From: an uncultured Lacinutrix sp.
Lineage (GTDB): Bacteria > Bacteroidota > Bacteroidia > Flavobacteriales > Flavobacteriaceae
NCBI RefSeq assembly: GCF_947500605.1
Contig: NZ_CANMSJ010000003.1
Location: forward strand, 62,001 to 126,000
Direction: 5' to 3'
Length of the DNA stretch: 64,000 bases
The position numbers and the translations under genes were made by a program. The notes beneath the pieces are model-generated. The model was not told the origin of the DNA, made no database searches, and saw only the letters and a list, made by a program, of their open reading frames with translations. Of this stretch, positions 34,165 through 42,463 are shown in pieces (within the stretch, counting starts at the first letter, position 1; every line of letters begins with the position of its first letter).

Positions 34165-34218
34165 TTCGTAATTTTAACACACCAACACGATAAATTTCGC
34201 GTTGCTATAAAGGTGGCT

Positions 34219-34226
34219 CAAATTTA
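34219..34226 (-). promoter_or_regulatory. Candidate -7 promoter element for tdk-alr
   Basis: Minus-strand TAAATTTG, full consensus match, 55 bases before the tdk ATG in a divergent intergenic region. Confidence 0.5.
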
Positions 34227-34251
34227 TTAAAAATCAAAAGCCTAATTTGTA

Positions 34252-34259
34252 TAAATTTG
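34252..34259 (+). promoter_or_regulatory. Candidate -7 promoter element for the 34283 gene
   Basis: TAAATTTG, full consensus match, 24 bases before the ATG; divergent from the tdk box. Confidence 0.55.
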
Positions 34260-34282
34260 AATAATTATAAAAATTTTAATCT

Positions 34283-35011
34283 ATGAAGAAGAAGTTAGAA
34301 TCAGAATTGATGAGCATAGCTCACAAGATTCTTAAACTAAAAGGGAAAGAAGATGTAAATAAAATGCATACTGAAGTTGCTGCTTTGTACGAAAAACTAA
34401 CGGTTTTAAAATTTGCACAAGATAACTTTGATGACGTTTTACCTACCATTGGTAACGATTCTTCTTTTTTTGGAATGTTAGATACAGCTTTTAATAACAC
34501 AGTGAGTGATAATATTGAGGTTGGAAGTAAAACATATATTGATTTAGATGAGCGTGATGATGATGAGATAATGGAGCCTGTAATGGAAAAAATTAAGGAT
34601 ATGGTTGCGCAAATGCCTCAAGAAACACAGCAAATTGATGCCGTCTTTGAGGCGATACAGCCTAAACATCATAAAAATGATTTTGAAGATATTACTGCTG
34701 ATTTTAACGAAATTCCAATTTTTGATAAGGTAAGTGATATTAAAACGACTGAAAAGAAATCGTTGAACGATAAACTGAAATCTGGCGGATTAACCATAGG
34801 TTTAAACGATAAGTTGGCTTTTATAAAACACTTATTCGATAGTAAAAATGAAGATTACGATCGTGTAATTTCGCAACTAAATACTATGTCTAGCTTTGTT
34901 GAAGCGAGTACTTTTATAGAAAACAATGTAAAGCCAGATTATAAATCTTGGGACACTAAAGAGGAATATGTTGAACGTTTTATGGCTATTATTGAATCTA
35001 GATTTAATTAA
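34283..35011 (+). CDS. Conserved protein of unknown function
   Basis: The 242-residue acidic, soluble protein has no signal peptide or membrane helix. It shows an N-terminal helical region rich in Lys/Glu/Leu (1-45), a variable acidic middle (about 75-160, with DERDDDEIMEP), and a conserved-looking C-terminal block SLNDKLKSGGLTIGLNDKLAFIKHLF (about 165-190) followed by helices. It looks like a Bacteroidetes-restricted cytoplasmic family. It starts just after a promoter box and is followed after 9 bases by a DoxX-like gene, with which it is probably co-transcribed. Confidence 0.75.
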   Translation: MKKKLESELMSIAHKILKLKGKEDVNKMHTEVAALYEKLTVLKFAQDNFDDVLPTIGNDSSFFGMLDTAFNNTVSDNIEVGSKTYIDLDERDDDEIMEPVMEKIKDMVAQMPQETQQIDAVFEAIQPKHHKNDFEDITADFNEIPIFDKVSDIKTTEKKSLNDKLKSGGLTIGLNDKLAFIKHLFDSKNEDYDRVISQLNTMSSFVEASTFIENNVKPDYKSWDTKEEYVERFMAIIESRFN

Positions 35012-35020
35012 AGACAACAA

Positions 35021-35389
35021 ATGAGTATAAAAAAAATAATTTATTGGATTGCAACTTTAGGTGTTTGTGGCATATTTTTGTTTTCGGCAGCAATGTATTT
35101 TACTAAGTATGATATGGTAAAAAGCTTTTTTGAAGCACTTAATCATCCTACATATATTGTTTATCCTTTGGCTACATTAAAAGTTTTTGGAGTTATTATG
35201 ATTTTATTACGCAAAAGCAGTTGGCTTACAGAATGGGCTTATGCTGGTTTCTTTTTTAATGCTGTTTTAGCAAGTGCAGCACATTATAATGCAGGCCATG
35301 AAATTGGACTTTCTTTTATTGTGATTCCTTTAATATTAATATCTTATTTTTTAGGAAAAAGTGCTAGGTCTAAAAAGGTTAATAATTAA
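35021..35389 (+). CDS. DoxX-like membrane protein
   Basis: The 122-residue protein has four hydrophobic helices (about 6-26, 46-64, 70-90, 94-112). The pattern LKVFGVIMILLRKSSWLTEWAYAG is typical of DoxX/DoxD-type quinol-associated membrane proteins. Its exact role is unknown. It follows the preceding gene closely and its 3' end overlaps the convergent DUF11 protein gene by 11 bases. Confidence 0.75.
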   Translation: MSIKKIIYWIATLGVCGIFLFSAAMYFTKYDMVKSFFEALNHPTYIVYPLATLKVFGVIMILLRKSSWLTEWAYAGFFFNAVLASAAHYNAGHEIGLSFIVIPLILISYFLGKSARSKKVNN

Positions 35390-38300
35390 GATATAACCAT
35401 CCTATAAAAGGTTTCTTTATAGACTCAATTGTTATTACATAATAGTAAGTTCCAACAGGTAAAAGGGTGTTAGATTTTAAAATACCCTTATTAGGAATAC
35501 CGTTCCAGTTATTTTTATAGTTGTTAGCCTCGAAAACTAATGTTCCATACCTATTATATATTTTTACATTATTAATAGGGTAATCTTCAATGCAATTTAT
35601 TGTAAACGTATCGTTGTCTCCATCGCTATTTGGAGAAAGACCTTGCGATATTTTTAAGCAATCGTTTATAAAAACTGTTGCCGTATCTTCATTATTGGTT
35701 TCATCTCTATCTATTTCGGTTACACTTTCTAAATTTGCTGTATTTAATAAGTTTATAGACGAAATCACTTGAGCTGTAATGTTTAATGTTTCAGTTTGAT
35801 TGGTGCTTAAATTGGGTAAGTTCCAAAGAAAAGAATTTTCATTATATACGCCATAGGTTGTATTAGCACTAAGGAAAATATAGCCACTAGGAAGGCTTTC
35901 ATATATATTAACATTAGTTGCATTTGTGGTTCCTATATTTGAAGCCGTAATAGAAAACGTAACGGTTTCTCCAATTATAACTTCAGCTGGAGAAACAGAC
36001 TTTATTACTTCAATATCAACATTAGTCTCTAAAATGCTCACTTGGGCAGAATCTTCATTATTGGTTAAATCTCTATCTGTTTCTGTAACACTATTTAAAC
36101 TTGCTGTATTTACTAAGTTGTTTGGTGAGATAACCTGAGCGATAATACTTAATGTTTCGGTTTGGTTAGGAGACATGCTATCTAAACTCCATAAAGATGA
36201 GGTGTCGTTAAAAGTACCTAAACTAGGTGATGCTGATACAAACTGATAGCCTGTAGGTAGGTTTTCTAAAATAGAAATATTTGTTGCTTGAGTTGTGCCT
36301 AAGTTAGAGATTGTAATAGAAAAAGTAACATTTTCTCCAACAAAGGCTTGAGTTGGAGATACAGATTTTAGAACCTCAATATCTACATTACTATTGTCGG
36401 CTATTACTTCTAGACTAGCATTAGCAAGAGAGGTATCTATGTTGTTTTGATCTAAGAAATTAGTGTGGTCATTTAAATAATTGCCAATAATAGTAGAAGT
36501 AACAGGTACAGAAAACGAGCAGGTTTCAACACCATTTGGAAATATTAAATTATTAACAATTACACTTGTGTCTCCATTGTTTCCTATGAAATCTGCAGTA
36601 CAACCATTGTCTTGTGTCCAAGTTATTGGTCCTGAAATTGTTAATCCACTAGGAAGACTATCGGTAAAATCGATATTATTTTGAGCTGGATTTCCTGCTA
36701 AATTGGTAACAGTAAATTCTAGAGTACTTTCTTGTCCAACAATAATTTGAGTGGGAGAAAACGATTTTACAACTGTTGGAGCAATTACTTGAACGTTACT
36801 AATAGAGATATTTGTTTCAATAGTTAGCTCTTGGTTGTCACTTTCGTTTGGTATAGCTTGTGCATTATTTGTAAAAGCACCACCGTAACTTGGAGCAGTA
36901 ACAGGAATTGTAATTTGTATTGTTGAAGCCGCATCCATATTTGGTATTACTCCTGTTATAGTATTACCTGTAGTAGTAAAAGTTGTGCAACTAGCATTTC
37001 CATTTGTAACTGTACATGTAGGAGTGCCGTTTAAGGTAAATTGATTTCCAATAATATCCTGAAAATCTATATTAATAGCATTAGAACTTGTATTACTGTT
37101 GGTAATGTCGATAATCCAATTAAAGTTTTGATTGACAACAACCTGAGTGAATTCTGGATAGGTTTGTACCACTAAATCTACACAAGGTGCAAAATAAGTA
37201 ACAACATCTGCTTGGTTGTTACCTGGTGTATTATCTGCTAAATCATCAACACTAGTTATTCTTACACCATTTGTTGCTTGTATTGCAGAACTAGAGCATT
37301 CTGGACTCCAATCGACTACTACTTGAAAAGTAACAGAACTTTGTGCTGGTAAAGAGTAATTGTCTTCAGGAAGAATACTCCAAAAAACATCTTCCATTCC
37401 AGCATTTGGAACACCATCTAAAAGGACTCCAATATTGGCATTATTAATAGTTGGACATACTGCTGTTCCTGTTGTAGAAGAGCAATTTACAGAAACTAAA
37501 GAAGCAGTTGTTAATGTGTTTGCGCCATTTGGCATGTAGTCTTCAATTTCCACTAAGGCATCCACGGTTGCACTTGGGTTTGTTACTGTAATTTCGTAGG
37601 TTACATTTCCCCAACCAATGGTATTTACTGCATCACTACCAAGTGGTAGAATTGGGCTTATTTGTGTTTTAGTAATCTGTAAATCTACTATTTCTTCAGG
37701 ATCACAAATAGCTAAAGGAGGTAGTATTACAAAATCACTTTCAGCATTATTTAAAATGTTACTCTCTAAAATAACAGTTTCTAAAAGGTTTATCCCACTT
37801 CGTACATGTCCATCCGAATTAATTGGTGTTCCGGTAGAGCAATCATCAGGATCTATAAATTTTACAATAGTAGTTATGGTTATGGTAACATTTGCAGGAA
37901 TTGTAAATTCGTTGCTAGACCAAAAAAGACCTTGGTCCGTTAATGTAAAATCACTACAAGTAATACTTCCTGTAGTTGCATCACATGTTATAGAAACAAT
38001 ATCCCAATCTATATTTACAGATAGATTTTGAATAAAAAAGCGACCATAGCCATCTAAAGGCCCATTGTTACAAACAGTGGTTTCAAAAGTTATTTCTTCA
38101 TCCCAATTTACCATTTGTGTAGGTAGAGGAGTAATTTGTGTGGTCTCGATGCATAGATCTGTTGTAGCGCAATCTGGAGCGTCTATTAATTGTGTAAAAA
38201 CTAAATTAGAGTCGTTAGACGATTCGTTAGCGTGATCTATTTCAATTTTAATAAAACTATCCACAGCTAGTGGAGCTATATCAATACTACAACCAGGTTC

Positions 38301-39155
38301 TAAATATTTATATACAATTTCAAAACTTAAAGCACTATTTGCATTAAATTGAATGGGAGTATTAAAATTAAAAAGAGGTGTGTTTTGCGGGCTTGCTGTT
38401 AATACGGGAGTTGTATTTTGTGGTACTCCAGAAACATCTGGGCATAGTGTTCCATTTGTTCCGTTTAGGCATGTAATAGATTCGAACTGTACATTTGGTA
38501 CTCCAAAATTAATAGCATTTGCTATTTGCATTCTGCCAGAAAAACCATTTAAAGGAAAACCAATAGCGCTATTATTTGTAATAGTAAACTGGTAAGTAAC
38601 AGTATCGTCCCAATTGTTTATTCCTGTACCTTGAGCAGGTGAAACTTGAGAATATACTACAGAAAAATCTATAGGTAAATCGTTCACATCTATAGAAATT
38701 ATAGATTGATTGTTATCAGTATTACTATCTGTAGTTCCATTAGGAGGGAAAACAGTTACATTAGTTGCTATACCTCCTGGATTAATGGGAGCTCTAACGG
38801 TAACTAGTACTTCCACACTAGAATTACTAGGCATGTTAGCAATGGTGCCAGTAAGTAAATTTCCAGAAAAAGTAATATTTGAAACATCACTAGCTCCTCC
38901 GTTTGAGTTTTGACCCATAGCAGTAAAATAACTAACATCAGTACTTAGTGTTTGGGAAAACGTAGCGTTATTAACAGCTGTTCCAGAGTTTAATATGGTA
39001 ATTAAATATTGGAAATCTTGATAAATATTTATTTGTGAAACAGGTGCTCCCGAAGTATTTTGTGCTTCTACAACAATTGATAAATCTGTTGTTTGTGCTT
39101 TTACATTTAAAAATGAAAAACAGAAGAATAATAGGCAAATAGCGATTTTTTGCAT
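35379..39155 (-). CDS. Large surface protein with DUF11-type repeats and type B (gliding-associated) C-terminal domain
   Basis: The 1258-residue exported protein (signal peptide 1-20, ending VKA) is built of Ig-like DUF11 domains. Each has the pattern of a potential adhesive or structural repeat (IEVIKSVSP ... VGETVTFSIT ... TNNED). Two copies near 930-1050 and 1052-1170 are close in sequence. The final about 90 residues form the gliding-motility-associated/type B sorting domain: GLSPNSDGDNDTF, VKIYNRYGTLVFE, and WNGIPNKG ... LPVGTYYYVI. It should be exported by the type IX system and remain on the surface or in gliding-related structures. Many Cys occur in the middle, perhaps as disulfides. 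Confidence 0.88.
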   Translation of the reverse strand: MQKIAICLLFFCFSFLNVKAQTTDLSIVVEAQNTSGAPVSQINIYQDFQYLITILNSGTAVNNATFSQTLSTDVSYFTAMGQNSNGGASDVSNITFSGNLLTGTIANMPSNSSVEVLVTVRAPINPGGIATNVTVFPPNGTTDSNTDNNQSIISIDVNDLPIDFSVVYSQVSPAQGTGINNWDDTVTYQFTITNNSAIGFPLNGFSGRMQIANAINFGVPNVQFESITCLNGTNGTLCPDVSGVPQNTTPVLTASPQNTPLFNFNTPIQFNANSALSFEIVYKYLEPGCSIDIAPLAVDSFIKIEIDHANESSNDSNLVFTQLIDAPDCATTDLCIETTQITPLPTQMVNWDEEITFETTVCNNGPLDGYGRFFIQNLSVNIDWDIVSITCDATTGSITCSDFTLTDQGLFWSSNEFTIPANVTITITTIVKFIDPDDCSTGTPINSDGHVRSGINLLETVILESNILNNAESDFVILPPLAICDPEEIVDLQITKTQISPILPLGSDAVNTIGWGNVTYEITVTNPSATVDALVEIEDYMPNGANTLTTASLVSVNCSSTTGTAVCPTINNANIGVLLDGVPNAGMEDVFWSILPEDNYSLPAQSSVTFQVVVDWSPECSSSAIQATNGVRITSVDDLADNTPGNNQADVVTYFAPCVDLVVQTYPEFTQVVVNQNFNWIIDITNSNTSSNAINIDFQDIIGNQFTLNGTPTCTVTNGNASCTTFTTTGNTITGVIPNMDAASTIQITIPVTAPSYGGAFTNNAQAIPNESDNQELTIETNISISNVQVIAPTVVKSFSPTQIIVGQESTLEFTVTNLAGNPAQNNIDFTDSLPSGLTISGPITWTQDNGCTADFIGNNGDTSVIVNNLIFPNGVETCSFSVPVTSTIIGNYLNDHTNFLDQNNIDTSLANASLEVIADNSNVDIEVLKSVSPTQAFVGENVTFSITISNLGTTQATNISILENLPTGYQFVSASPSLGTFNDTSSLWSLDSMSPNQTETLSIIAQVISPNNLVNTASLNSVTETDRDLTNNEDSAQVSILETNVDIEVIKSVSPAEVIIGETVTFSITASNIGTTNATNVNIYESLPSGYIFLSANTTYGVYNENSFLWNLPNLSTNQTETLNITAQVISSINLLNTANLESVTEIDRDETNNEDTATVFINDCLKISQGLSPNSDGDNDTFTINCIEDYPINNVKIYNRYGTLVFEANNYKNNWNGIPNKGILKSNTLLPVGTYYYVITIESIKKPFIGWLYLNY

Positions 39156-39221
39156 TGGTTGGTTTAATTAGTAGATAACCAAAATATAAAAAGGTTGCGT
39201 TAATAACTATTAAAAAGATTG

Positions 39222-39229
39222 TAAATTTG
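39222..39229 (+). promoter_or_regulatory. Candidate -7 promoter element for rsmI
   Basis: TAAATTTG, full consensus match, 20 bases before the rsmI ATG. A TTG at 39195-39197 is 24 bases upstream, slightly beyond the usual spacer. Confidence 0.6.
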
Positions 39230-39248
39230 AAAATATAAGCAATACTTA

Positions 39249-39920
39249 ATGGGTAAATTATACATAGTGCCAACACCAATAGGGAATCTTGAAGATATGA
39301 CCTTTAGAGCTGTTTCAGTTTTAAAGTCTGCCGATTCTATTTTAGCCGAAGACACCAGAACTTCTGGGAAACTTTTAAAGCATTTTGAAATAAAAACACC
39401 AATGCAAAGCCACCACATGCATAACGAGCATAAAACGGTAGAGCGTTTGGTAGAGCGTTTAAAGAGTGGAGAAACTATTGCGCTTATTAGTGATGCAGGA
39501 ACTCCAGCAATAAGCGATCCTGGTTTTTTACTTACACGCGCTTGTGTTGAAAATAATATTGAAGTAGATTGTTTACCGGGAGCCACAGCTTTTGTTCCTG
39601 CCTTAGTAAATTCTGGTTTGCCAAACGATAAATTTGTATTCGAAGGTTTTTTACCTGTTAAAAAAGGAAGGCAAACACGATTAAAATTACTTGCTGAAGA
39701 AACTAGAACTGTCATTTTTTACGAGAGTCCACATAAACTTATTAAAACACTTGGTCATTTCTGCGAATATTTTGGAGAAGACAGGCAAGTTTCAGTTTCA
39801 AGAGAACTTACTAAAATGTTTGAAGAAACCGTTAGAGGTACTGCTAAAGAAGTTTTAGCGCATTATACAAATAAACCACCAAAAGGAGAGATTGTTGTTG
39901 TTGTTGGAGGAAAAAAATAA
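39249..39920 (+). CDS. rsmI: 16S rRNA (cytidine(1402)-2'-O)-methyltransferase
   Basis: RsmI methylates the ribose of C1402 in the 16S rRNA decoding centre. The 223-residue protein has the family signatures LYIVPTPIGNLEDMTFRA at the N-terminus, AEDTRTSGKLL, LISDAGTPAISDPG (SAM-binding), and FYESPHKLIKTL. It has its own promoter and is followed after 26 bases by the UDG-family gene, probably in one transcript. Confidence 0.97.
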   Translation: MGKLYIVPTPIGNLEDMTFRAVSVLKSADSILAEDTRTSGKLLKHFEIKTPMQSHHMHNEHKTVERLVERLKSGETIALISDAGTPAISDPGFLLTRACVENNIEVDCLPGATAFVPALVNSGLPNDKFVFEGFLPVKKGRQTRLKLLAEETRTVIFYESPHKLIKTLGHFCEYFGEDRQVSVSRELTKMFEETVRGTAKEVLAHYTNKPPKGEIVVVVGGKK

Positions 39921-39946
39921 TTAACCAAATCAAACAATATGTCTTA

Positions 39947-40516
39947 ATGCAAAATTTACTGGAGAGTATTAGTCAGTGCGCCATTTGTAAGGAGCATTTA
40001 CCTCTTGGTCCCAGACCAGTGGTTACTGCACATCCAGAATCTAAAATTGTTATTATTGGCCAAGCTCCAGGAACTAAGGTTCATGAATCTGGAATACCAT
40101 GGGACGACCAAAGTGGTAAAAAACTAAGACAATGGCTTAATGTTAGTGATGAGGATTTTTACAATACTAAAAACTTCGCCATAATACCAATGGGATTTTG
40201 TTATCCAGGAAAAGGAAAAACAGGAGATTTACCGCCAAGAAAAGAGTGTGCTCCAGAGTGGCATGAAACTTTAATAGAAAAAATGCCTAAAGTGGAATTG
40301 GTATTATTAATAGGTGCTTATGCTCAAAAATATTATTTAAAAGAACTCTTTAAAAAAAATCTTACCGAAACCGTTGGGGAATATAAAACGTATTTGCCAA
40401 AATATTTCCCAATACCACATCCTTCGCCAACAAACAGATTTTGGAGAGCTAAAAACCCATGGTTTGAGGAGTTAATTGTGCCGGAGTTGCAGAAAGTAGT
40501 TACAAGTATTTTATAA
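39947..40516 (+). CDS. Uracil-DNA glycosylase family protein with four conserved Cys
   Basis: The 189-residue protein has the UDG fold motifs GQAPGTKVHESGIPWDDQSG (about 38-57; motif A) and HPSPTN (158-163; motif B). Four cysteines are placed as in [4Fe-4S] family 4/5 UDGs: C11 and C14 (CX2C), then C85 and C101 (15 residues between). It may remove uracil or a related lesion from DNA. Motif A lacks the textbook catalytic Asp position of family 1, so activity should be tested, not assumed. It follows rsmI. Confidence 0.82.
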   Translation: MQNLLESISQCAICKEHLPLGPRPVVTAHPESKIVIIGQAPGTKVHESGIPWDDQSGKKLRQWLNVSDEDFYNTKNFAIIPMGFCYPGKGKTGDLPPRKECAPEWHETLIEKMPKVELVLLIGAYAQKYYLKELFKKNLTETVGEYKTYLPKYFPIPHPSPTNRFWRAKNPWFEELIVPELQKVVTSIL

Positions 40517-40528
40517 AATATTTACAAG

Positions 40529-40546
40529 CCATTCTTTATAGAATGG
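40529..40546 (+). terminator. Terminator after the UDG-family gene
   Basis: A 7-bp stem CCATTCT/AGAATGG with loop TTAT, followed by seven T. Confidence 0.85.
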
Positions 40547-40589
40547 TTTTTTTATTTCATAAATTTAAGCCACAATAAAAAAGACAACA

Positions 40590-41291
40590 ATGATTAACAA
40601 AAAAGTGAACTCGGTTAGTGAAGCTACAAAAGGCATAAGTGATAACATGACGTTTATGTTAGGTGGTTTTGGGCTTTCTGGAATCCCTGAAAATGCAATA
40701 GCAGCATTAGTTAAGAGCGGTGTAAAAGGATTAACATGTATTTCTAATAATGCAGGTGTAGACGATTTTGGTTTAGGCTTATTGTTGCATCAAAAACAGA
40801 TTAAAAAAATGGTATCGTCTTACGTGGGAGAGAACGATGAATTCGAGAGACAAATGCTTTCAGGAGAGCTAGATGTAGAATTAATACCACAAGGAACTTT
40901 AGCTGAGCGTTGTAGAGCAGCACAAGCTGGTTTTCCTGCGATTTTTACGCCAGCAGGCTATGGAACCGAAGTTGCAGAAGGTAAAGAAACAAGAGAGTTC
41001 GACGGTAAAATGTATGTTTTAGAGCATGCCTTTAAAGCTGATTTTGCTTTTGTAAAAGCTTGGAAAGGTGATGCAGCAGGAAACTTAGTGTTTAAAGGAA
41101 CTGCAAGAAACTTTAATCCATGTATGGCTGGAGCAGCAAAAATTACTGTTGCTGAGGTTGAAGAATTAGTACCTGTAGGCGAATTAGATCCTAATCAAAT
41201 TCATATACCGGGTATTTTTGTACAACGTATTTTTCAAGGTGAAAAATATGAAAAACGTATCGAGCAGAGAACTGTTAGAACAAGAGAGTAA
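40590..41291 (+). CDS. scoA: 3-oxoacid CoA-transferase subunit A
   Basis: Subunit A of succinyl-CoA:3-oxoacid CoA-transferase moves CoA from succinyl-CoA to acetoacetate. The 233-residue protein has the N-terminal [16 protein letters not shown] glycine-rich loop, [13 protein letters not shown], and the IELIPQGT-type segment [17 protein letters not shown]. It is followed by a repeat element and then subunit B. The partner gene and family match make the call firm. Confidence 0.95.
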   Translation: MINKKVNSVSEATKGISDNMTFMLGGFGLSGIPENAIAALVKSGVKGLTCISNNAGVDDFGLGLLLHQKQIKKMVSSYVGENDEFERQMLSGELDVELIPQGTLAERCRAAQAGFPAIFTPAGYGTEVAEGKETREFDGKMYVLEHAFKADFAFVKAWKGDAAGNLVFKGTARNFNPCMAGAAKITVAEVEELVPVGELDPNQIHIPGIFVQRIFQGEKYEKRIEQRTVRTRE

Positions 41292-41368
41292 TTGTCATTC
41301 CTGTGTAAGCGGGAATCCACAAATTAAGAAAAATTTTAAATAGATTCCTGCTTTGGTAGGAATGACAA
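41292..41368. repeat. Dispersed inverted repeat family B between scoA and scoB
   Basis: Outer arms TTGTCATTCCT (41292-41302) and AGGAATGACAA (41358-41368) are a perfect 11-bp inverted repeat. Inner GGAATC/GATTCC (41312-41317/41343-41348) add a second stem. The element begins right after the scoA stop and ends 10 bases before the scoB ATG. Its left half resembles the insert within the repeat at 18573-18736. Confidence 0.8.
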
Positions 41369-41378
41369 AACGAAAAAG

Positions 41379-42032
41379 ATGTTAGATAAAACAGGAATAG
41401 CAAAACGCATTGCAAAAGAGGTACAAGATGGTTACTATGTAAACTTAGGAATAGGTATACCAACATTAGTAGCTAACTATGTGCGCGATGATATTGAAGT
41501 GGAATTTCAAAGTGAGAACGGTGTTCTTGGTATGGGTCCGTTTCCTTTTGATGGTGAAGAAGATGCAGATATAATTAATGCAGGAAAGCAAACCATTACA
41601 ACACTTCCGGGTGCAAGTTTTTTCGATAGTGCAATGAGTTTTGCAATGATTCGTGGACAACACGTAGATTTAACTATTTTAGGAGCTATGGAAGTAGCTG
41701 AAAACGGAGACATAGCCAACTGGAAAATTCCAGGAAAAATGGTGAAAGGAATGGGTGGTGCTATGGATTTAGTTGCAAGTGCAGAAAACATTATTGTTGC
41801 AATGATGCATACTAATAAAAGAGGAGAGTCTAAAATACTTAAAAGATGCTCTTTACCATTAACAGGTGTTGGTTGTGTTAAGAAAGTAGTAACAAATTTG
41901 GCCGTTTTAGAGGTTACAGATAAAGGTTTTAAGCTTTTAGAACGTGCGCCAGGAGTTTCGGTTGAAGAAATTAAGAAGGCGACAGAAGGAACTTTAATTA
42001 TAGAGGGAGATATTCCTGAAATGAGTTTATAG
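41379..42032 (+). CDS. scoB: 3-oxoacid CoA-transferase subunit B
   Basis: Subunit B carries the catalytic glutamate. The 217-residue protein has the glycine-rich GIGIPTLVANYV loop, catalytic E46 in QSENGVLGMG, ASFFDSAMSFAMIRGQHVDLTILGAMEV, and the C-terminal AVLEVTDKGF. It is separated from scoA by a repeat element instead of the few bases usual in this operon. Subunits A and B form one enzyme for ketone-body or acetoacetate use. Confidence 0.95.
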   Translation: MLDKTGIAKRIAKEVQDGYYVNLGIGIPTLVANYVRDDIEVEFQSENGVLGMGPFPFDGEEDADIINAGKQTITTLPGASFFDSAMSFAMIRGQHVDLTILGAMEVAENGDIANWKIPGKMVKGMGGAMDLVASAENIIVAMMHTNKRGESKILKRCSLPLTGVGCVKKVVTNLAVLEVTDKGFKLLERAPGVSVEEIKKATEGTLIIEGDIPEMSL

Positions 42033-42463
42033 ATAAAGGTTTTTTTGAAGGATTTATGTTATAAGAGCAAGTTGTAGGTTAGTTTTATTTTTTTATATAA
42101 AAGCTTATCAAAAGGAAGAAAAACACGTTAAATGTTAAAATTAAGTGTATTTTGTCGAATATTATTGCTTTTTAGCTGATTATCTTAAAATCTCTCTTAT
42201 ATTAGCAGTCCCAAACCTATCAAATTTTATAACCTCAAATGTACCATTAGCTTAAATGCTTTTGTTATGTAATACTAGATTTACTTTGAAATTATTGTAA
42301 AGTCAAAATGATGATTTCAAAGTAGAAATAGTATAAACCCAAATCTATCATAAACAACCTACCTATGAATTCAGATTTATTTTTATTAAAGCAATACCAA
42401 AAAATAAAAAATACATTTAAATTTCTTAGAAGTATGATGTATTTAACAAAAAAGGTCTTTATG
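42033..42463. other. 431-base intergenic region with an 11-bp inverted repeat
   Basis: No convincing gene lies here. The one clear structure is TACTTTGAAAT (42282-42292) and ATTTCAAAGTA (42314-42324), a perfect inverted repeat with a 21-base spacer and no T-run, so it is not a simple terminator. A 34-codon frame (42365-42469) is open but has no support. The scoB and double-ABC genes converge here. Confidence 0.6.

Noticed and set aside
39200-39715. A 171-codon open frame antisense to rsmI
   Set aside because: It lies opposite a well-conserved gene with strong family motifs, has no own promoter, and its translation looks like no protein family.
41275-41466. Minus-strand open frame across the scoA-scoB gap
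   Set aside because: It is made by the inverted repeat and the antisense of scoB; such frames are typical of this repeat type.
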